Positions 35,235 through 47,429 of a stretch of 64,000 nt of DNA are shown piece by piece (the first letter of the stretch is position 1; each line of letters opens with the position of its first letter). The translations under genes and the position numbers were made by a program. The notes under the pieces are model-generated. The model was not told the origin of the DNA. It saw only the letters and a program-made list of their open reading frames with translations, and did not search any database. This DNA comes from Proteles cristata cristata (Eukaryota > Chordata > Mammalia > Carnivora > Hyaenidae). The stretch spans positions 124,001 through 188,000 of the forward strand of contig JAESUZ010005528.1 of assembly GCA_017311185.1 (NCBI GenBank), read 5' to 3'.

Positions 35235-36030
35235 AGAATTAATGTATTGCATTGTAACAGGGCAACTCAGTACTGTGTGGCTTAAAACAATTTATTATTA
35301 GCTTTCATGGTTCTGTCTCTCTCAGGGTCCTACAGTCAGGAGTGACTGAGGCTGGGGAGGTGCAGTCAGCTGAGCGTCCAACTCTTGGCTTCGGCTCAGG
35401 TCATGATGCCACAGTTCGTGAGTTCGAGCCCCGCCTCGGGCTCTACGCTGATGGCACAGAGCCTGCTTGTTGATTCTGTCTCTCCCTCTCTCGTCCATCT
35501 CCCACTTGTGCGCTCGCTCTCGCTCTCTCTCTCTCTCTCAAAAATGAATAAATAAACTTTAAAAAAAATGAAAAAGTGACTGAGGTTGGACTCGTCTATG
35601 GGTTTGACCCATGGATGTTCCAGAAGCTTCTTCCATTCACATGTCCTCTTCCCCAGCCGAGGTGGTCACAGCCGCTGGAGGCTGCCATGACCTCTCTGTC
35701 TCCACATGGCCTCCCCTTACCATATGGCCTTCCTTACAGCACGGTGGTCACGGGGCTCTGTACGTGGTTTGCTCTAGAATAAGCATTCCAGGAAACCCCT
35801 GTGGAAGCTGCCAGGCTTCTTAGGATCTAGCCTCAAGTGTGAGACAGCATCACTCTTGCCGCATTCTTTGATCAGACAGAAATCCTGGATTCAGATTCAA
35901 GAGGAAGGGCCTCACACATTGGTGTGGATTCCTGGAGGTGCGGTTCACTGACCAGGCCATCTTTGGAGGCCACTTACCATACAACGAGCCATAAAAATAC
36001 ACATATACCTCCTTGTCAGTGCAGTGTAAC
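35235..36030. mobile_element. Ancient mammalian repeat, split by a SINE
   Basis: GTGTGGCTTAAAACAATTTA before the SINE and G+C-richer sequence after it look like one old repeat. Similar TGGCTTGAAACAACAAGG wording occurs at 51498 and TTGGCTTACAACAGTAG at 56190. Family not assigned. Confidence 0.45.
35352..35574 (+). mobile_element. Felid SINE with 11-bp TSD
   Basis: Perfect copies AGTGACTGAGG at 35341-35351 and 35575-35585. The usual GGGGCGCCTGGGTGGCTCAG head is altered to CTGGGGAGGTGCAGTCAGC. First SINE after the 15.4-kb SINE-free block. Confidence 0.92.
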
Positions 36031-36779
36031 ATGGCCTAAGGAAAGTAAACATGGCCGGTTCACGATGCAATGATCGGGGTGGCCTCCATCAGTGGACAGT
36101 CATTCCAGTACCTCTTTGGAATACTAGGGAGCAGTAATAATCACCCCTCAGAGTCCATTAAGATTTGTTGTTTATGATCTATCTATTCTCTAAACAACAA
36201 CAACAACAAAATCAGAGCAAGAAGATGGCTGACATGATGTCATTTTGTATGTAGCAAGCTGAGGACCATCACAACTGAAATATAAAATGTTACATGAAAT
36301 ATTAAGTGGCATATTAGGTTTATTGCATATATGACCATGAGAGTGCATTTTATTTTGTCTTATGGCGCTCTAAAAAAAAAAAAAATCCATGTAATGGATT
36401 AAAGGTATTAAAACTCCCATATTCTGCCTGGCTCCAGGCCAGGGAACAAGCCACAGTAAATAATCCCAATAGACAGACTATGTAGGAAGGAATTTTAAAA
36501 TGTATTTATGATAGACATATTGACCTCCCTAACTAATAAAAATGTGTACACAAGGTTAGTTTTGAAGGAAATGTGCAGACCTTACACATTTATAGTGCAT
36601 ATAAATACTATGTGCACTATAGTGTTAGCATCCTTAAAGTATTTCCCACATCCCTGTGACATATGGCTGTCACATTCTATCTTTACCCTGGAAGCAAAGG
36701 AAAGCATGGATTTTATAGCAACATGTACAGTTGCTATAAGAAAGGATAGTTTTAATTTCCTTTATCTTAAAGCAGGGTC
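36031..36779. other. RARB intron, no clear repeat
   Basis: AT-rich. The 120-codon frame at 36508-36870 has no domain and runs into a transposon relic. (CAA)n of four units at 36196-36208. Confidence 0.4.
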
Positions 36780-36985
36780 AGGAAACGAAGCCAAATCTGG
36801 CTCAGAATATACTTTTATAAATAACATTTTATTGGAACACGCCACGCCTGTTCATTTGCGTCTTGTCTAGTGCTTCTCCCTACAGTGGCCACGCGGAATC
36901 CCTGTGACAGAGGCCATGTGGCCCACGAGACCGAAAATATTTACTACCTGGACCTTTGCAGAAAAAGCTTGCTGACCTTGTCCTA
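36780..36985 (-). mobile_element. Old nonautonomous DNA transposon, near complete
   Basis: The reverse of the element at 55505: AACATTTTATTGGAACACG, CAGAGGCCATGTGGCCC, AATATTTACTACCTGGACC and GCAGAAAAAGCTTGCTGACC. Both ends are recognisable. Confidence 0.65.
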
Positions 36986-37089
36986 AAACAGTAACAAATG
37001 AATAAAACGGCCAAGAATGGAAATAAGTAGCTTTGTTTCTCGTTTCTAATCACCCCGCCATGTGGATTCAGGAAGCCCATTCTACATCA

Positions 37090-37230
37090 AGCCACGTCCC
37101 AACCCGGGTGACCTTGGCTAAGTCATTTAACATCTCTGTGCTCCAGTTTCCTCCTGTGACTAATGGAGATGAGAAAATGGATAATGAGTATAATTCCTGC
37201 TCTTCTTCACACTCTTGTCATAGGCGAGCA
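37090..37230 (+). mobile_element. MIR element, sense
   Basis: GGTGACCTTGGCTAAGTCAT, TTAACATCTCTGTGCTCCAG and TTTCCTCCTGTGACTAATGG match MIR. Confidence 0.75.
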
Positions 37231-37337
37231 AACGGGGTAATGTGAGTGCAAACACATGTCAAGTCCTGCCGCTGGGTAATACGCGCTTGTTGGCAGATAC
37301 CGCTGGACTGGCCACAACAATCATCGTTTATTATCTT

Positions 37338-37560
37338 TGTAAAAAAAATTTTTTTAATGTTTATTTATTTTTTAGAGAGAGAAAGATAGAGCATGAGCAA
37401 GGGACGGGCAGGAGAGAGAGGGAAACACAGAAACTGAAGCAGGCGCCAGGCTCTGAGCTGTCAGCACAGAGCCCGATGTGGGGCTCGAACTCACAGACCA
37501 TGAGATCATGACCTGAGCCAAAGTCAGATGCTTAACCGACTCAGCCACCGAGACACCCCA
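37338..37560 (-). mobile_element. Felid SINE
   Basis: Reverse SINE from TTTTTTTAATGTTTATTTAT to CAGCCACCGAGACACCCC. Flanks TCATCGTTTATTATCTT and TCATTTATTATCTT. Confidence 0.94.
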
Positions 37561-38119
37561 TCATTTATTATCTTGGTGCCCCATGTAAGAATTTCTGTGC
37601 AGATTTTATCCCTTCACTCGTTTCTTCAACTAACGTTCATTGAGTCCTTCCTGTGTGCCGGGCACCCTTCCAGGCACTGAGAAGTGTCTAAGGGGGGGTG
37701 TGAAGAAGCTGTTAACAAGGGTCCTGGGTACAGGGACTGCGGATGGGCCAGGGAAAGCCATGAAGAGAGGACTGTAGTGGCACTTTGGCTTAATGCCCGA
37801 GAGGCTGGGAAGGAAGGGACCGTTCAGAGAGAGCATAAGGAGGCAACGCTGATGCACACTGCTTTACTTGTACTGGCTTTTGAGAATGTCTTTTGTAAGG
37901 AGGGACAACCATTTGGGGAAAGGAAAATGGAAGTGAGGGTCAGCCAATCCAGACGTGATTGGTGTCCCAAGAACGACGGGTAGGTGAATAACACTGAGAT
38001 TCACCAGTGCAAGTGTGTTGATGCCTTGATGATGGTTCCTCTCCTTGTGCAACGCTGCTGTGTCACAGGGGTGGTGCCTGTGTGTGTCACTGCATCCCTT
38101 CACAATGGTTTATCATCCG

Positions 38120-38250
38120 ATGCCCACCATGATCCCGTGAGGGGTACACTCTCATTTTATACAAGGAGAAATGGAAGCTCAGAGACGTTAAGTAACTCAC
38201 TCACAGTCACACAGTAAGTAGCAGAATTTAGGATCTGAACCCAGACAGAC
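38120..38250 (-). mobile_element. MIR element, antisense
   Basis: AATGGAAGCTCAGAGACGTT, AAGTAACTCACTCACAGTCA and CAGAATTTAGGATCTGAACC are reverse MIR. Confidence 0.75.
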
Positions 38251-39013
38251 TAGCTTCAGAATTCACACTTCCAATTGCCTGCCTCAACTTACCTGTAGAG
38301 ATGGGAAGTTCCCTCAATGAAGGAATATCCAAAAAAGACCTGAGCGTGGGGTCTGCTCACAGTGGGAAGCTTGGAGAAAATTTCATTGCTTTTTCAAGTT
38401 TTCTGTAGCAATTTCTTTTTTAAGAACCACAGCTAAAACACTTTGCACCTCTCATTCTTCTCAAGAAATTTTGAAAAGTCGCTTACGAAAGAGAAAACAC
38501 CGCAGTCACAGCATGTCCGTCAACTTAATTCCGTATGGAAACTTAAGAATCTTTCAGAATGCCACCCAAGTGCGTCCTTTTGACCTGATGTGTTATGCTC
38601 AACCCCGGCACTAACAGAATCTTCCTGTTAGTCAAGTAGAAGGTGTGGAGAGGGTGTTCAGGCCTGTCCTGCTTCGAGACGCCAGTAGACAGTGACCGAG
38701 GGGGCTGAGGCCCAACTTTAGAATTTTGGCTGTTGGTTTCTTTCTTGTGCCAGCTAAGCTTTGGTCGAAGGAGTATAGATGGCCCGCTGGCAAGAGAGAG
38801 GAAACCAGCTCCGGGGTGGGATGTCCAGAGCTGTCCCCCCACCCTCAGCCCCAAAAGCTGGCAGTTGAGCAAGGCCACATTTGGCCTGAGTTCCCGCTCT
38901 CGACTGTGTAGAAACACGCCCTTGGAGCACCGCCAAAGGCCTCTGGAACCTCGTTTTAGCTGCTGCCATTCTGCCTGCTGGGGGATGGTTTCTCGGCAGG
39001 GAAGATGTGGGAG

Positions 39014-39014
<1 letters not shown>

Positions 39015-39046
<32 letters not shown>
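39015..39046. repeat. (GT)n microsatellite
   Basis: About 16 uninterrupted GT units. Confidence 0.95.
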
Positions 39047-39049
<3 letters not shown>

Positions 39050-39648
39050 GCGCGTGCACCTTCTAATTCCTGTGTTTGCTTCTGGGGGACTTTCCTGCTT
39101 GATTGCTCTGACTGGAAGGAAAAGCGGGCCTTATTTCTGTACCCTTAGCTTCTTTCTCTTTTCGTTTCCCAGTTTTATTTGGGGTCCTCACGCTGGGACA
39201 AGTGTGTGCGTCCATCCAGCTTAGACGTAGTCTATATATTATTCTCAAACTTGCTGACAGGGATGTGCCAGCCTCCTGCCGAAGGAGTTCTGTGTGGTCA
39301 TAGGGATGTCCCTGGCTTCCGCTGACACCTGGATGACATGCGTCCTGAACCCCAGACCCTTTGCCTTCTGATCTCTGCTCCTGGGTTCTCCTCTGTGTGG
39401 TCTTGAACAGCTACAGAATCACTGTGCCCGGTTGCCTGCTTGTGACGATGAAATACTAAGACTAGCTATCTCCTAGGGTCAAGTGAGTTAATATATGGAG
39501 TATGCTTAGAGCCTGAGGGGGGCGGAGGCTGGCTTATAAGTCATGTTCCACAAAGGTTAGCTATTAATATTGTCGTAATGTCAATATTTGACTAGACTCC
39601 AGAGATATTTCTGTCATCTTCTTAGGTAACAATATTAGTCACATTCTT

Positions 39649-39865
39649 TTTTTTTCTTGTTTTTTTTTTAAGTATTTATTTTGAGAGAGCTAGTGAGTGT
39701 GTGAGAGTGGGGGAGGGGCAGAGAGAGAGGAAGAGAAGATTCCAACCAGGCTCCATGTTGCCAGTGCAGAGCCCAATGGGGGCTTGATCTCACGAACCAG
39801 GAGATCATGACCTGAGCCTCAACCAAGAGCCAAACACTAAACCGACTGAGCCACCCAGGTGCATC
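39649..39865 (-). mobile_element. Felid SINE with 16-bp TSD
   Basis: Reverse SINE ending GAGCCACCCAGGTGCATC. Copies TATTAGTCACATTCTT at 39633-39648 and 39866-39881. Confidence 0.95.
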
Positions 39866-40437
39866 TATTAGTCACATTCTTCAGATAAGACTTACCCATC
39901 TTTTCCCAAATACTCTAATAATTAAGTGTTTGCTGTTGTTTTTTATGTTTGTATTTTGTATGGAGTTCACCAATTGGGAATCCTGCTGTGTATGTAGTAA
40001 GTATGCTTTCTGTGTCCACTTTTCAGATCGGGAAAGCTGAGGCTCCGGAAGCCAAAGTGACTGCTGGTACGCGGCAGGGCGAGGCACTTAGGTCATACCT
40101 GCTGTCAGCCGGGATGCCAGGCCCACTTCTCTGGCACTGTAGGAAGTCCTCTTACTTGCTGTCCCACTGCTTTGTCCCAAAGCCTCCCCACGGGTAACAT
40201 CCTCACCCTAGATCTGGGTTTTTCAAACGCAGCACTATTTATAAGTTGGGCCTGAGAAGTCATTTGGGGAAGGGCGTGGAGCAGACCAGGCTTGCGCACT
40301 GTCGCCTCTTTAGAAGCATCCCCTGCCTCTACCCACTAAATGCCAGTAGCAGCCCCCAGTTATGAGAGCCACACGGTCTGGAGACAAAATGTCTCTTGTG
40401 GGGCAAAACCAATCCTGATTAAGAACCGCTGCTCTTG

Positions 40438-40646
40438 TTGGGGCGCCTGGGTGGCTCAGTCAGTTAAGCATCTGCCTTCAGCTTGGGTCATGATCTCCGG
40501 GTTCGTGAGTTCGAGCCCCTCATTGGCCTCTGTGCTGAAAGCTCAGAGCCTGGAGCCTGTTTGGATTCTGTGTCTCCCCCTCTCTCTGCCCGCATGCATG
40601 CTGTCTCTCTCAAAAATAAATAAACACTAAAACAACAACAACAAAA
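40438..40646 (+). mobile_element. Felid SINE
   Basis: Head GGGGCGCCTGGGTGGCTCAG through (ACA)n tail. Flanks AACCGCTGCTCTTG (40424) and AACCCACTGCCCTTG (40647). Confidence 0.95.
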
Positions 40647-40714
40647 AACCCACTGCCCTTGATTAAGGAAGATGGAAGGAAATGGTGGCCGGGAGGGTGG
40701 TGGAGGAGGGGTTG

Positions 40715-40900
40715 GCGCTCACTTGCTAAGCCCTTACTGGGTGCCGGGCAAGTTGCAAGTATTATCTCCCTTTCACCAACAGGAATTTTAGGATTGTCTG
40801 CATTTTCATGAAAGAGATACTGGGGCTCAGAGAAGTAATGAAAACTGTATGGCCATTACATTAAGGGCACAAGAGGGATTCAGCAGCAAAGCCCACACTC
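40715..40900 (-). mobile_element. MIR element, antisense
   Basis: TAAGCCCTTACTGGGTGCCG, AAGTATTATCTCCCTTTCAC and ACTGGGGCTCAGAGAAGTAA match reverse MIR. Confidence 0.65.
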
Positions 40901-42264
40901 TTCCCAACACTTCCTACGTACAGTTTTTTGCAGGCTTCTGGTGTTTTAGTTCTTTTTAGGTTTCAAGAAAACCCACACAGTGAAAATCACGTTGGTTTCG
41001 AAGTTATTTTGAGGCCACTCAAATGAGTGTATACCTGTAAAAACAAAACAAAGCCCAAAACCTTCTTTGCAGCATAAGTGGGGCATCATTTTGTGGAGAA
41101 AGGTGGCTTTGGCTAAATCTTGGTGTCATCACATTGAACTTTTCTCAGACCTGAGAAGATAGCAAGGATTCCCCACGTGATGAAGCCTAATTTCTTCATC
41201 GTCCTCTGCCTTAAATACAGGATTTGAGAAAGGATCTGTTCATAACTTTTCTGTTAGGCTGGTATCACCGTGGTTTTTCACATATATTAACAGTACATAA
41301 GCAAAGAATTTTGTATCTGAGATGATATATATTTTAATGCCCTAGTTTTAATCAACTTTATGTGCAGGAAATTTGAACAGATAATAGAATGTCATTTATT
41401 AGTGCAATAATTGCTTTTTTAGAAGTTATGGGACTCCTGATTAGGACTGGAGTATTGAACTGAATCATTCGGTGTTCAGATAAACTCTTCAGGGGGACCT
41501 TAATATTGCGATGCAATTAGCCTCATCTGTACATGACTCCTGAGGCCATCCCCGCATTTGTTCAGCTAATGCAGCTCCATTTCTGATGCCTCACAGTTCA
41601 GATCATTAATAAGTAGTTAGATGTGGCGGCCTGTTAAGTGATTTTAAGGGAGAATTTATTTGAACCCTGTCATAAGCTATCTTAGTACGTCCTGGAAGAT
41701 AGTGATAGAAAGCATCGTCTGTTAAAAACGTCACCCAAAACAACCTATGAGATAATTTGCAACTATGTTCCTTGAAGCAAGAAGGCGTATTATAAAAATG
41801 AAATGTAGGTGTTAAGCGTGTCATGGTCCCTTATGAAAATATGACAGCACTTCCCATGGTAAAAGTCAGTCCCAGGAATAATTTCTCCTGCTGGCCGTGA
41901 GCCCAGGCAGGTGCAGCCGTAATACGGAGTGATTAGTAGATGCTAAGCCACTCTCTCTCTTTTTAAAGCCCGAACTATCTTGTCACATTTAACCATGTCT
42001 GGAATCAAATCAGTGTTTAGAAAAGTATAACCACGAATTAAAAGGAAGCGAGGTACATAATCCTGCAGTTCTCAAATTTGAGTAAATAACCCTGAGCAGA
42101 CCATACCCAGTGATGTTTCTAGCAAAGAAAATAAATGAGGGAGATGGAAAATGTAATAGTGATGTATTAAGGCATTTCAGTCTCTTTCGCAAAGGCTGAG
42201 AGCAGTGTTGTGTCTTTAAATTCCTAATTCTAAAGTGCCGAGTTCCTGGTCCCTCCCCTCCCCT
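40901..42264. other. RARB intron, repeat-poor
   Basis: No exon or clear repeat. 41395-41660 has several homeodomain-like cores (GATTAGGA, CAATTAGCC, CATTAATAAG) and may be a conserved element. Confidence 0.4.
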
Positions 42265-42360
42265 TGCTTTTGGGGAGGAGTTAAATGAGTTAATACTTAC
42301 TAAGCAACTAGCACAGCCCCTGGCTCCTAGTAAGTGCTCAGTAAATAGCAATTACTATTA
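42265..42360 (+). mobile_element. MIR element, sense 3' part
   Basis: TTAAATGAGTTAATACTTAC, AGCACAGCCCCTGGCTCC and AAGTGCTCAGTAAATAGCAA match the MIR 3' half. Confidence 0.75.
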
Positions 42361-42627
42361 GTTCAGGCTTTTCCTGTGCAACTTTGAACCCGCTGCCAAC
42401 TAAAAGCCACTGCCAGGATTCCGTGGGAGAGAAGGAGGGCTTCTGGTGAGCATTAACACACACACACACAGCTGAAGTTCTCAGTGTACTAAGTACTTTG
42501 CAAGGTGGAGTATTTACTAAGGACCTGGGCAAAGGGGAAGCTGACAGCGTTCCCATGCCAAATTGACTCAGCAAAATGTTTGGGTTCTTGTGAGGCTAGG
42601 ACGGTAACAAGACATTTTTATGTCATG

Positions 42628-42795
42628 GTGTCTCGATTGTTGCTAATGTGCTTAGGTTAGGAATTATCTGGGAGATTTTAAGATGCCTATTTCCATGCAG
42701 CAGGCATATTCGGGGTGGTGCTGACAGTCTGCATTTTAACGAATTCCCAGGTGATGCTGATCCTGCTGGTCTGGGGACCGAACTTTGAAAAGCAA
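42628..42795 (+). mobile_element. MER5-like DNA transposon
   Basis: AGGAATTATCTGGGAGATTT, CGAATTCCCAGGTGATGCTG and ATCCTGCTGGTCTGGGGACC match the MER5 family of hAT-Charlie relics. Confidence 0.7.
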
Positions 42796-44342
42796 GGTTT
42801 TCTTTAAGGACTCCGAAATCAAAGCCTGGCCCGCCGGCCGCAGCCCCGGTTTTTGTCCCCTGCCTGTGTTCGGCACCTGTTGCATGTGTGGTCGGAATAG
42901 CAGGGATTCTCATAACGCAGCCCCAGCCCTCGGCCAGGATCCCGGGTGACCCGGGCAAACACACACTCCTTCAGGGTCACGGGCAGGTTACTGAGTCAAG
43001 ACTGCCAAAGCCCCGCGTTGATGTTTTCCTTCTCTCCCCACCCCCTCCCTCCTTTGCCTGCCCCGAACCCTGGACGAGTCTTGGAGCTGCTTAATAACAA
43101 CAGAGCCAGCAGCAGAGTGAGGCGAGGCAGTTTCAAAGCAAAGTTTTTCTTGTTTGGCAATTACCTAATTTCACAATGCGATTCACAGATTTGCAAATCC
43201 CATGTGTGTGGAAACAAACCGCTTCTCTTGAAAGGTGATTAAAAGAGCTGATCCTCCCAATTCCTCCCCCACCTCCCGCCCCAACGAAGAGGAGACAGGA
43301 AAATTAAATGAGCGACGGTTTGTACGGTGTTTTTTTCCCCTCCCCCACGCTAACATTTCTAGCCATGTAAATTACATTTTAATAAAATGTCTACACCCGC
43401 GCTGGCACGCGCATGCGCACACGCAGGCAAAGGAGAATCTGGTTCTAATTACTTGTACTTTAGTTGAACTTTGGCGTTTCCTTTGACTTTCTCCCTAATG
43501 TATGTGAGCTGTGGGCCTTGCAGTCCTGCAGTGAGTCCACAGAAAAAGGGGGGGGGAAATCCAGACCAGGTCTCTTTGGTGCCAACAAAAATGAAGCCCC
43601 ACTGAATGTTTTGACCAAATGCAACACTTCGCTATTCTCCCTTAATTAGCTGAAATTACTCCCTCCCACCGGTCCCGGGGCTCTGGGCTCAAAATTCCCC
43701 TGGGGCCATGCAGGAAATGCCTTTTGCTTTACAACTCCTTTTTTTCTTTTAAGGCTCAGCTGCCCAGAGAGTGCATTAAAGTACTGTCTTAATCATAGAA
43801 GGTTCTAGTAAAAAGGCAGGGCTTTCATAATGTTTGATGCCTGCCCCCGCTCATCGGCCCCAACATAAAACCCTGAAATCTGTCAACATGGTTTAGGCAG
43901 CACTCAATTAGTTCTTACAAAGAAAAAAAAAAAGTATACAGTGCTCTCTCTTAAAAATGTTATCTGCTACTTAATCTAACCTTTAGAAAAATGCCAAGCA
44001 TGTTAGGAATCGTGAAGGGAGCTATTGTTGGAGACTTTCTGTGTGTTTAAATGACACTCAGGTGTGTTGTAACAACAAGGACATTTATACTGTGTTTTCT
44101 CAGGTGAGTTAAGTTCGCAAGTGCCAAGGCCTCTTAAACAGGCAACAGCGTTAATTCTCTCTTTGGTTTTCTTTTATTTGGGGAATGAATTGAGCCCCGG
44201 AGCTGCGCAGCGTTTAAGAAAGCTGTGTCACTTGGGAGCACTGGTATTCTGCTTTCACACCATCTCAGTCTGTAGAGATTCCCTTTAGTTTGTTTTTGTT
44301 TTGTCTGCAGACCTCTGAGTTTGAAGCCCTTCACAGAGTAGC
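42796..44342. other. RARB intron, repeat-poor
   Basis: Unique. Holds the ATTTGCAAAT palindrome and a CpG-containing stretch near 43398-43425. No exon recognised. Confidence 0.45.
43189..43198. promoter_or_regulatory. Palindromic octamer-type motif
   Basis: ATTTGCAAAT reads as an octamer-like site on both strands. It is flanked by repeat-free intron with AATTACC-type homeodomain cores (43159-43168). A POU-factor site is a motif-level guess. Confidence 0.3.
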
Positions 44343-44768
44343 GCTTCTCAAAGTGCTGTCTGCGGACCGGGGGCCAGTTCTCAAACTGCCCACTTCCGGT
44401 CTGTCGGTGAGATAAAGGCAGAAACTGAGAGCAAGCGCTAAGAAACTCTCGTGGCAATTTGGCAGAGTAATTTTATGTCTACTACACCTTTCTTTTTCCT
44501 TTGAGTCGTAGCTTGTGTTTTAGACATCTTCTTTCTAATTCCTTTTTTTCTGAAAATGAATGTTTTGTTTCTGCGTTCTTTTCCTAGGGGATTTGTCGTT
44601 GAATTGTACCACTCCGTGAGGGACTGGGCTGGGGGAGTTAGAATGGGTCCTTAACGTCAGTCTGAAAATCACGGGTTTCAAGCCCAGGCTCTCCTCCTCC
44701 CCTCCCCCCTTACCCTCAGGAATTCTGTTGCTGGTTGCTGGTCTGGACCACACTTTGAGGAGCATTCA
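44343..44768 (+). mobile_element. Possible MER5-like element with inner insertion
   Basis: CGCTTCTCAAAGTGCTGTCT at one end and GGTCTGGACCACACTTTGAG at the other look like MER5 ends about 400 bp apart, more than the usual length. The middle is not recognised. Confidence 0.4.
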
Positions 44769-46174
44769 TTTAAAGGCAAACAAGGCCCGTAATGAATTTT
44801 TTCTAGAGGGAAGGTGATTCTGGCTTTGTTTCCCCAGTGACAGCTATCTCTGTGTTGCAAGGATGGAAAGGTTTCAAATATGGGCTAGAAGCTTCTGTCT
44901 CTGCAGGTTTGGTTCGGCTCACTGTCTCCTTGCGCATGTGCGCAGCCGGGGGAAGCCCTCTCAGCACCTCTGGTGCTGACTCTGCTCTGGGCAGGGACCC
45001 ACGGAGCCCAGCATCCATCTCGCCCGGGCAGCAGAAGTTCCTCTGTCTTGGCCCTTCCCTGATGAAGCAAGGCAGCCCATCTGCTCAGCAGCTCCGACGC
45101 CACATCGGAGGCTGCTGCTGTCACCAGACAGAACGGAACGAGTCCATAAGTAAGCAAGGAAATAAATAAAAGCAGGAGGCAAAAAGCAGCTCCAAATTAT
45201 TCCTCAAAGACTGCTTCCTCAAACTGAAATCACATCAGGATGGCTGGAGTGCAGTTGTTTTATTGAATGACACAAGGCCTCTTTTCCCCCTGGGAAGTCT
45301 AAAAACTGCTTTTTTGGCCTGCCCGAGATCGCTGAATGAGCTAATACAGGACGCATTGTCTGCTGAGCCTGCAGAGTTTTCGAGCAAAAATTTTATCATT
45401 CCATAGACTGATTGTGCTTGCCTGGAATGAGGAACAAAATGTTTGAGACCTCTCAAGGGCATTTGATGAATCTGACTCTAATTTAAAGGGACTAATAGAT
45501 TATTGATTTAAGCAGGATGACAGTGAACAGATCAATGGCCAAGCACCGTGTAGCTCTCTTAAATACCAACAATGGCTAGTGAGAGGGGACCCTGAGGCTG
45601 TCCCCCTCCCTTGTTTCCTGCTGTCAATACTGGTAGTGGTCGGAGGGGAGGACAGAAGGGGAGGAGGGCGCATTAATAAACTTTGCCAAAGTATATTTTT
45701 GCTGAGAAGTCTAGAGGTGGCCTTTTTAAAGCACAAACGTGCTTTTATATTGATGCCATATCCTGGTTGTAATTCTAGAACTTGTCTTGACCTGTTTGCT
45801 TAAGGCTAGCTTTGGCGTTCAACCATACCACCGAGATTTGCTTTTTCTGTTTTGCTTTGCATTGTTCTCTGTGGCATAGGCCACACAAAGGAAATACAGG
45901 ACCACAGCTTATCAATTTGGAGGGGGTATTTGATATCTATAGCACTGATGTTGAATTCTTTACCACCAGTGGGATGGTTTCTCTGAAGAGGACTCTTTCC
46001 GGTCACATATAAGTCTTCAATTTATGTTTGTGTGGGATTCATTTATGGCATTTGTAGGATTCAAATTACACCCCACAACAGAAAGAACCATGCTTCAAAA
46101 CACAGCCTGGTCACCTCCTCTGGGAAGTCTCCTTTGATTTCACTGAGCTCAATGGGGCTGTTTGCTCTCTTTGT
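44769..46174. other. RARB intron, no clear repeat
   Basis: Frames at 44803-45182 on both strands are overlapping chance frames in a G+C-rich stretch. No exon recognised. Confidence 0.45.
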
Positions 46175-46553
46175 CATTGTACTGTATCAGTGGTTCCCCA
46201 AATGGCTGCAATTTGGACTCACCTGGGATTTTTTTTTTAAGTTTGTTTATTTATTTGGGGGGTGGGGAGAGAGGAAACAAGTGGAGGAGGGGCAGGGAAA
46301 GAGGGGGACAGAAGACCCATAGTGGGCTCCATGCTTAAAACAGAGCCAGATGAACACTCGAACTCGCAAACCGTGAGATCATGCCCTGAGCAGCAGTCAG
46401 AGCCCCCCAGGATTTTTTTTTTTTAAACACTGACACCTGGCCCCCATTCCCAGACGTCCTGGCATAATGGTTCCGGGATACAACTGGAGCATTAGAATGT
46501 TTAAAAGCACCCTCGGTAGTTCTGATGTACAAGTAGTTTGAGAACCACCGTAT
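46175..46553 (+). mobile_element. MER5-like DNA transposon split by a SINE
   Basis: Starts CAGTGGTTCCCCAAATGGCT, is interrupted at 46228-46406, then resumes CACTGACACCTGGCCCCCAT and ends AGTAGTTTGAGAACCACC, the expected inverted terminus. Confidence 0.75.
46228..46406 (-). mobile_element. Felid SINE, 5'-truncated
   Basis: Reverse SINE from TTTTTAAGTTTGTTTATTTA to ATGCCCTGAGCAGCAGTCAG. The final GAGCCACCCAGGCGCCCC head is missing. Sits inside the MER5-like element. Confidence 0.85.
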
Positions 46554-47429
46554 CCCATTCTCATTGCTGGTTTACCTTCCATGAGGCGAAACCGTCAAGG
46601 CTAAGGGATTCTTCCATGAATCGTCCATAGCCTACAACGCAATGCCTGACATGTTCCAGTCAGCAAAATAAAAAGATTGGACACATGCCCAGCCACTGTA
46701 CAAATATGGGAAGGTTTGTAGCATTTGCTGGTGAAATCACCACCACCTCAATAAAAGTGTAGAGCCGTCACTATTGATTGCTTACAATAGAACCTTTCCT
46801 TTAATGTTCAGGAAAAACGTTCTGAATTCATTCAGTCGTGATAAGTGGTTCTCACCCATGGAAAAAGACTTTTACCAAACTTTGTAAAAGGTTCTGGGGT
46901 CTGTGAGGCTGCTGCCCTTTTCAGAAGCATGCTTTGCCCTGAATTTCTTGGGTATTAAATTGCCCAAGTTCTGTTTCCTCTCTTTGGGAGAGTGAAATGC
47001 CGGATTCCCTTTAGGACATGTATTTAAAGTGACATATTTATGGAAATTACCACCCACTTTTGAAATTCAGGACATAACTCTGACAGCTGAATCCAGCCCT
47101 AACAGAATTCTATTTACAACTTTCCTAGACAGGCCAGATTAGCTGTTCTACACAAGCGAGTAGAACATTAAAACACCCAGACACACACCCAGACACACAC
47201 ACACACCACCCGTTGCTTCTGTGGAGAACACAGTGCAGTCTTGATCATGGCAGTGACGACACAGCTCTGTCAAGAGTTGTTGAAACGATTGGGTGGAAGT
47301 GGAGTCCTACAAATAAAATCTGAGAGTTTGGGGAGGCATTTGGGGAAGGACTCACGTTAATGTATTAAGAGTGACATGGCCTTTCTAGAAGTCTGTATCA
47401 ACATGAATTCAAAACTAACAAAATATTTT
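46554..47429. other. RARB intron, no clear repeat
   Basis: Unique apart from a (CA)n stretch at 47180-47207. No exon recognised. Confidence 0.45.
47180..47207. repeat. Interrupted (CA)n
   Basis: ACACACACCCAGACACACAC and further CA units; short and imperfect. Confidence 0.8.

Larger units (their letters stand above)
37561..39632. other. RARB intron with MIR relics and a microsatellite
   Basis: MIR-like pieces at 38100-38250 and 39390-39520. A 163-codon frame at 38733-39224 is kept open partly by (GT)n and shows no domain. Confidence 0.45.

Noticed and set aside
38733..39224. 163-codon plus-strand open frame
   Set aside because: Held open by (GT)n, which encodes a Cys-Val run. No family similarity recognised, and frames on the other strand overlap it.
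44803..45182. Overlapping 70-110 codon frames on both strands
   Set aside because: They conflict with one another, show no domain and lie in G+C-richer intron.
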